From the NCBI RefSeq assembly GCF_003854965.1, contig NZ_RQPI01000009.1, positions 1 to 64,000 of the forward strand: a DNA stretch of 64,000 nucleotides. The letters are read 5' to 3'. The notes under the pieces are model-generated. The model was not told the origin of the DNA. It worked only from the letters and a program-made list of their open reading frames with translations, and made no database searches. Shown here in pieces: positions 59,902-64,000 of this stretch; the first letter of the stretch is position 1; every line of letters begins with the position of its first letter. The DNA is from Paenibacillus rhizophilus. GTDB taxonomy: Bacteria; Bacillota; Bacilli; Paenibacillales; Paenibacillaceae. A program made the position numbers and the translations under genes.

Positions 59902-61758
59902 CTATTCTGTCTTTTTCTCGGGCAGCTGGGACACATAACTGTCGGAGAGCTGCAGCAGCCGGAGCGCACGGTTGTATTCATCCTCCGTGGCGGCGGGCGG
60001 CTTGCTGCTGAGTGCAATAGGATACTGGCTGTTATCCTCAAAGCTGTTGCCGGGAATGAGCAGCCCGGAGCTGGCGATAAATGAGCCGGATGGCAGGTAG
60101 TAACGCTCGGGCAGAAGGTTATTAGTCTGATTAATGATATCCTGGCCAAAATGCAGATGATCCTTAACAGATACGCCCAGCAAATTGGCGGCGGTAGGCA
60201 TGATATCGATTTCGCCTCCGACCTGCTCCAGCGTCTGCGGCGGTGTGCCAGCACCGTGAACGATCAGCGGAATATTGGTCATGTTGCCGTACCCGTATTC
60301 ATGGCCGTAAATTTCGGTCATCAGCTCTTTGTCGTCATGGTCAAGCGAGTAAATCGGCAGCCCCATGTGGTCGCCGTAGATCATAATCAGGCTGTTGTCC
60401 CAGAGACCGGTCTCTTTAAGCTCCTGAACCAACTGGCCAAAAGCGTAATCAGCGTAATTTTGCGCCCGGATATAATCGCCCACAAAAGTGCCTTCATAAC
60501 GCTCCGGCAGCTTCATCTTGTATTTTTCCTCGGGGATCGTAAACGGATGATGGGCCGACATCGAAATGATCTGTGCGTAGAACGGCTGGCCGCTTGCGCT
60601 CATTTCCTTCAGCTTGGCGGTCGTTTTGCGGTACAGCACCTCATCGGAAGGTCCGAAGAAGAAGGTGTCCTCGTCGCCGAAGAACCGATGGTCGTAATAT
60701 TTGCCCCAGCCGAGCGAGCTGTAGAGCTCGCCGCGGTTCCAGAACTCCACATCGTTCGTGTGGAAGGTGGCTGTCTGATAGCCGTTCTTCTCCATTAAAC
60801 GCGGCAGGCTTGGCAGCACCTTGTCGACGTACATTTGCGTGGCTGCTCCCCGCGGAGGGATGTAAAAGGACGTATTGACGACGAACTCCGCATCGGATGT
60901 GTTGCCTTGACCGACCATTTGATAGAAGTTCGGAAAATACAGGCTTTCCTTCATCACGGCGTTAAAGTTCGGTGTAATCTCCTTGCCGTCGATCTTAAGT
61001 CCGATCAGGAAATTCTGCAGCGATTCCATCTGAAGGATAATCAGATTCTTGCCCTTGGCAGCGCCCTGCAGGCGCGGATTCGCGGGAGCACCGATCCCCT
61101 TGGCCGAATCGACGGCTTTCTGCGTAATATCGCTGGCTTTGACGAGGTCGATTTTTTCTTGAGCGAAGATCGTATAAGCTTCATAATTGAGAATGCCCAT
61201 TTCCTGCGCCTTCTTGATTTCGTTCATGCTGGCCTTGTTCGGCAGCACATTGAACAGACACAGCGCGAGCGAAGCGGCGAATAGAGCCGAAAACTTCCGG
61301 CTGCCGCGTCCGAGGTTGATTTGTTCCTTTTTGTAGATCCGGCCGTTTCGGTTAAAAAGAAAATAATACCCCAGCACGATGATATCCGCGAAAATAAGCA
61401 AATAATAAGGGTCCATCAATGAAAATACGCTGTTGCGGACGGCGGTCACCTGATTGACCTGCTCGGCGGCATGGTAGGTGACGATGACACCGTAGTATTT
61501 AAAATACATAATGGCTGCGAAAAAAATCGCCGTTACCAGCAGATTGACTGTCATATAATAGCCGAGTTTGCGCTTTGACGCGAAGCGCTCGATAATGCAG
61601 AACAGCGCCCAGGCAAAAGGGATTTCGGTAAGCAGCGATTTCCACGGCAGCAGATTATCGAAAATGACCGCCCAGGCCAAATAGCTCTTGAGAATAAACA
61701 TGATGGTGAAAAAAATAAAGGGTTTAACGATCCATCGTTTAATGTTAATAGATGTCAC
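59902..61758 (-). CDS. Lipoteichoic acid synthase-like sulfatase-family membrane protein
   Basis: 618 residues from GTG 61758 (GAAGG seven bases upstream); a TTG at 61806 without an RBS would only lengthen the N-terminus. Five N-terminal membrane segments (about 10-180), then an extracellular alkaline-phosphatase-like domain. LtaS active-site features: QMESLQN (metal Glu), GQGNTSDAEF (nucleophile Thr), and YGDHMG (metal Asp and His). It should transfer glycerol phosphate from phosphatidylglycerol, or a related group, to a lipid anchor. Divergent from the helicase gene. Confidence 0.88.
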   Translation of the reverse strand: MTSINIKRWIVKPFIFFTIMFILKSYLAWAVIFDNLLPWKSLLTEIPFAWALFCIIERFASKRKLGYYMTVNLLVTAIFFAAIMYFKYYGVIVTYHAAEQVNQVTAVRNSVFSLMDPYYLLIFADIIVLGYYFLFNRNGRIYKKEQINLGRGSRKFSALFAASLALCLFNVLPNKASMNEIKKAQEMGILNYEAYTIFAQEKIDLVKASDITQKAVDSAKGIGAPANPRLQGAAKGKNLIILQMESLQNFLIGLKIDGKEITPNFNAVMKESLYFPNFYQMVGQGNTSDAEFVVNTSFYIPPRGAATQMYVDKVLPSLPRLMEKNGYQTATFHTNDVEFWNRGELYSSLGWGKYYDHRFFGDEDTFFFGPSDEVLYRKTTAKLKEMSASGQPFYAQIISMSAHHPFTIPEEKYKMKLPERYEGTFVGDYIRAQNYADYAFGQLVQELKETGLWDNSLIMIYGDHMGLPIYSLDHDDKELMTEIYGHEYGYGNMTNIPLIVHGAGTPPQTLEQVGGEIDIMPTAANLLGVSVKDHLHFGQDIINQTNNLLPERYYLPSGSFIASSGLLIPGNSFEDNSQYPIALSSKPPAATEDEYNRALRLLQLSDSYVSQLPEKKTE

Positions 61759-61882
61759 GGCTCCGCCTTCTTTCTCGATGTGAAGCGACGCTCTCGCCCA
61801 AAGCAAATATTTAGCGCAAAAGACAAGAAATCGCCAGTATAAAATTCATTATGCCGTTATGTAAAAGGAATGTCAAAACAAG

Positions 61883-61936
61883 AAGCAGCGCGCCGAAAGG
61901 CGCAAAACGACATGCTGCGGATGCTAGCTGCTTTTT
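61883..61936. other. Hairpin with T-run between ltaS-like and helicase genes
   Basis: AAGCAGC (61883-61889) pairs with GCTGCTT (61927-61933), then TTT, enclosing a GCGCGCC-GAAA-GGCGC stem. It is shaped like a terminator or attenuator on the plus strand, in the upstream region of the helicase gene. Confidence 0.35.
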
Positions 61937-62030
61937 AGGCCGGAAATGAACCTATAGCAGGGGAGAAGGGCGAAAATCGAGGAAAGGCGCACCGGAAACA
62001 GCATAAAGGCTTAGGAAGGAGAGGCTTACC

Positions 62031-64000
62031 TTGGCTTCCGTCGTAACCATTTCAGTAAGATCGCTTGTGGAGTATGTGTATCGCAGCGGCAGCCTCGAAT
62101 CGGGCTTCCGCAGCAGCGCCTCCATGGCGGAGGGAACGCGCATACACCAGAAAGTCCAGCAGCTGTATAAAGAAGGCGACCGGAAAGAAGTATATCTCAG
62201 CGCAGAGATTCCCTGCGGGGAGCTGATTGTAGCCGTCTTCGGACGCTGCGACGGGCTGCTGCTGTCTGCGGACGGGAGTCTTACCGTCGAGGAGATCAAA
62301 TCGACCGGGGGACCGGAGCTGCCGGAGGAGGGCCGCGAAGTACACTGGGCTCAGGCGCTCATGTATGCGCATATGATTACCTTGGAACAGGGGCTTCCGG
62401 CTATCACGGTCAGACTTACCTATGTGCACAGTACGACCGGAGAGCAGAAGAGCTTCGAGCGGCTCGTGACCGCCGGGGAAGCGGCGGATTTTGCGGGCGT
62501 TACGGCGGCGGCCTACGCTCCCTATGCGATTCTGCTGCTTGAGCACGGGGAACGCCGGACCGAAAGCATCCGCAGGCTGGAGTTCCCGTTCCCCGCCTAC
62601 CGTGCAGGGCAGCGGCGGTTTGCCGGCGCGGTCTACACCTCCATTTCGGAAGGCGTTAACCTGTTCGCCCAGGCTCCGACGGGCATAGGGAAGACGATGT
62701 CCACTCTATTTCCGGCCGTCAAGGCGATGGGAGAGGGGCTGCTGCGCGGTCTGTTCTATTTGACGGCAAAGACCATTACGCGGATAGCTGCGCAGGAAGC
62801 CTTCGCCCTAATGTCCTCCCGCGGCCTTCATCTGCATGTAGTTACGCTGACGGCCAAGGAAAAGGCCTGTTTCCGGGAAGAGGGGCTCTGCGGAGCGGAC
62901 TACTGCCCGTTTGCCGACGGGTATTATGACCGCATTAATGGCGCGCTGATGGATATGCTTGAACACGAGACGCTGATGGACCGGCGGGTTCTGGAACAAT
63001 ACGCCCGCAAGAATACGGTATGCCCGTTCGAGCTGTCGCTTGATGCGGCGTATGTAAGCGACGCCGTGATTTGCGATTACAATTATATTTTCGATCCCCG
63101 CATCGGCATGAAGCGGCTTGCGGAGGAACGGAAGAAGGAGACGGCGCTGCTTGTCGACGAGGCTCATAATCTGGTCGACCGCGGCCGGGAGATGTTCTCC
63201 GCGGGCCTGCGAAAGGCGCCCTTTCTGGCGCTGAAACGAAACTACAAGGCGCGGAACCGCGCGCTGAGCGGCGCCGCGGGTGGCGTTAACGCTTTGTTTA
63301 TCGCTCTGCGCAAAGAATGCGGGCCGTCCGGCACGGGCAAATGGAGCATGTATCCGGAGGAGCTGCCGGGACTGCTGGAGGCGTTCGTGCAGGAGGCGGA
63401 GCGGGAACTGCTCCGGCCCTCTCCGGTGCTCCTTACGGAAGGGGAGCAGGAGGAAGGGCTGCTTGAGGCATACTATGACGCCCAAGGGGTGCTGCGTGCC
63501 TGCAAGATGTACGATGAGCGGTACATCACCTATGCGGAAATCGGCGGAGGGGATGTCTTCCTGAAGCTGTTCAATCTGGACCCGTCGCATCTGCTGGCGC
63601 TGTCTTCCAAAGGCTTCCGCAGCCGGATTTTTTTCTCGGCGACGCTGTCGCCCCTTTCTTATTACCGGGAAATGCTCGGTGCGGGTGAAGAGGATTACAG
63701 CCTCACGGTGCCTTCCCCTTTTCATAAGGAACAGTGGGAGATCGGCATATTGCCGGTATCGACGCGCTTTCGCGACCGGGAGCATTCGTTTGTCCCGCTT
63801 TCAACGGCGCTCGCGGCGATGGCCGCCCGGAAAGGGAACTATTTGGTCTTTTTTCCTTCCTACCAGTATTTACAGGACGTATACGATGTCTTTGCCGCCG
63901 CTGTGCCCGGGGTAAGGACGCTCGTGCAGGGAAGCGGGATGAGCGAGGAGGAACGGGAGAGGTTTCTTGAGGCATTCCGTCCGGGCAACGAGGAGACGCT
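62031..64000 (+). CDS. XPD/DinG-type DNA helicase with N-terminal PD-(D/E)XK nuclease-like domain (3' end beyond window)
   Basis: Open from TTG 62031 (AAGGAG nine bases upstream) to the window end, 656 codons and still open; no ATG fits as well. N-terminal domain has Asp74 (GRCDG) and Glu88-x-Lys90 (VEEIKST), the D...ExK of Cas4/AddB-like nucleases. The helicase core follows: Q-motif AYRAGQRRFA, Walker A APTGIGKT (Lys221), four Cys (280, 287, 292, 331) spaced for an XPD-type Fe-S cluster, DEAH at 376-379, then motif III FFSATLSPLS near 541. It is expected to unwind DNA 5'-3' and may cut it, in repair. It is divergent from the LTA synthase-like gene. Later helicase motifs lie outside the window. 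Confidence 0.88.
   Translation, partial: MASVVTISVRSLVEYVYRSGSLESGFRSSASMAEGTRIHQKVQQLYKEGDRKEVYLSAEIPCGELIVAVFGRCDGLLLSADGSLTVEEIKSTGGPELPEEGREVHWAQALMYAHMITLEQGLPAITVRLTYVHSTTGEQKSFERLVTAGEAADFAGVTAAAYAPYAILLLEHGERRTESIRRLEFPFPAYRAGQRRFAGAVYTSISEGVNLFAQAPTGIGKTMSTLFPAVKAMGEGLLRGLFYLTAKTITRIAAQEAFALMSSRGLHLHVVTLTAKEKACFREEGLCGADYCPFADGYYDRINGALMDMLEHETLMDRRVLEQYARKNTVCPFELSLDAAYVSDAVICDYNYIFDPRIGMKRLAEERKKETALLVDEAHNLVDRGREMFSAGLRKAPFLALKRNYKARNRALSGAAGGVNALFIALRKECGPSGTGKWSMYPEELPGLLEAFVQEAERELLRPSPVLLTEGEQEEGLLEAYYDAQGVLRACKMYDERYITYAEIGGGDVFLKLFNLDPSHLLALSSKGFRSRIFFSATLSPLSYYREMLGAGEEDYSLTVPSPFHKEQWEIGILPVSTRFRDREHSFVPLSTALAAMAARKGNYLVFFPSYQYLQDVYDVFAAAVPGVRTLVQGSGMSEEERERFLEAFRPGNEET

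Noticed and set aside
61759..61806. TTG start at 61806 for the LTA synthase-like protein
   Set aside because: No RBS; GTG 61758 has GAAGG at good spacing.
1..64000. CRISPR arrays, tRNA and rRNA genes
   Set aside because: No regularly spaced identical repeats and no recognisable RNA gene were seen on reading; a dedicated scan was not possible.

Overview
The window looks like chromosome of a Paenibacillus-type member of the Bacillales. The evidence is strong GGAGG ribosome binding sites, fairly GC-rich coding sequence with AT-rich intergenic DNA, lipobox lipoproteins, an LTA-synthase-like enzyme, a YesN-type response regulator and GC-rich hairpin terminators. The genus is inferred from gene style and was not tested. 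I see no rRNA, tRNA, CRISPR array or prophage.

Layout. 1-155: start of a TnpB-type transposon gene running off the left edge. 395-4641: lipoprotein with two FMN-attachment domains, an ECF transporter engine whose second ATPase is fused to EcfT, and a divergent bioY. 4787-9067: cytoplasmic alpha-amylase, DUF72 protein, diguanylate cyclase. 9333-22501: reductive pyrimidine catabolism, with an NMT1/THI5-like ABC importer, semialdehyde dehydrogenase, omega-aminotransferase, PucR regulator, PreT, PreA, dihydropyrimidinase and a coupled 73-residue protein. Expected beta-ureidopropionase is absent. 22600-25205: metNIQ behind a strong promoter and an intrinsic hairpin in its leader. 25343-26844: transglutaminase-like protein and GNAT acetyltransferase. 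26962-34973: a LacI regulator, twin operators and a six-gene sugar-acid operon ordered like Pseudomonas ptxS-kguEKTD, but carrying an IlvD/Edd dehydratase and KDPG aldolase. This predicts 2-ketogluconate (or a related sugar acid) feeding the Entner-Doudoroff route. 35001-37387: binding protein and permease of an ABC importer without an ATPase gene, behind a long leader. 37388-47467: VTT membrane protein, aldo/keto reductase, intergenic repeats, cysteine-desulfurase-like enzyme with a DsrE-like protein, GGDEF-EAL protein, acetate-transporter family protein, DHNA prenyltransferase-like protein and a Gfo/Idh/MocA oxidoreductase. 47460-64000: orphan YesN-like regulator, secreted GH31 glucosidase of different base composition, MHYT-GGDEF-EAL protein, MocR regulator divergent from a frameshifted EamA transporter, chemotaxis receptor, MarR regulator, LTA-synthase-like enzyme, and the start of an XPD/DinG-type helicase with an N-terminal PD-(D/E)XK nuclease-like domain.

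How the genes fit together. The clearest modules are the pyrimidine cluster (uptake, ring reduction, ring opening, beta-amino acid transamination, semialdehyde oxidation; hydrolysis of the carbamoyl group unaccounted for) and the sugar-acid operon (import, kinase, reductase, dehydratase, aldolase under a LacI repressor). The octamer GTTAGTTA recurs in the upstream regions of both the pyrimidine importer and preT, which suggests shared control. Three c-di-GMP enzymes and one chemoreceptor point to motility or biofilm signalling. The FMN lipoprotein and the prenyltransferase recall flavin-based extracellular electron transfer of Gram-positives, but the other genes of that system are not in the window.
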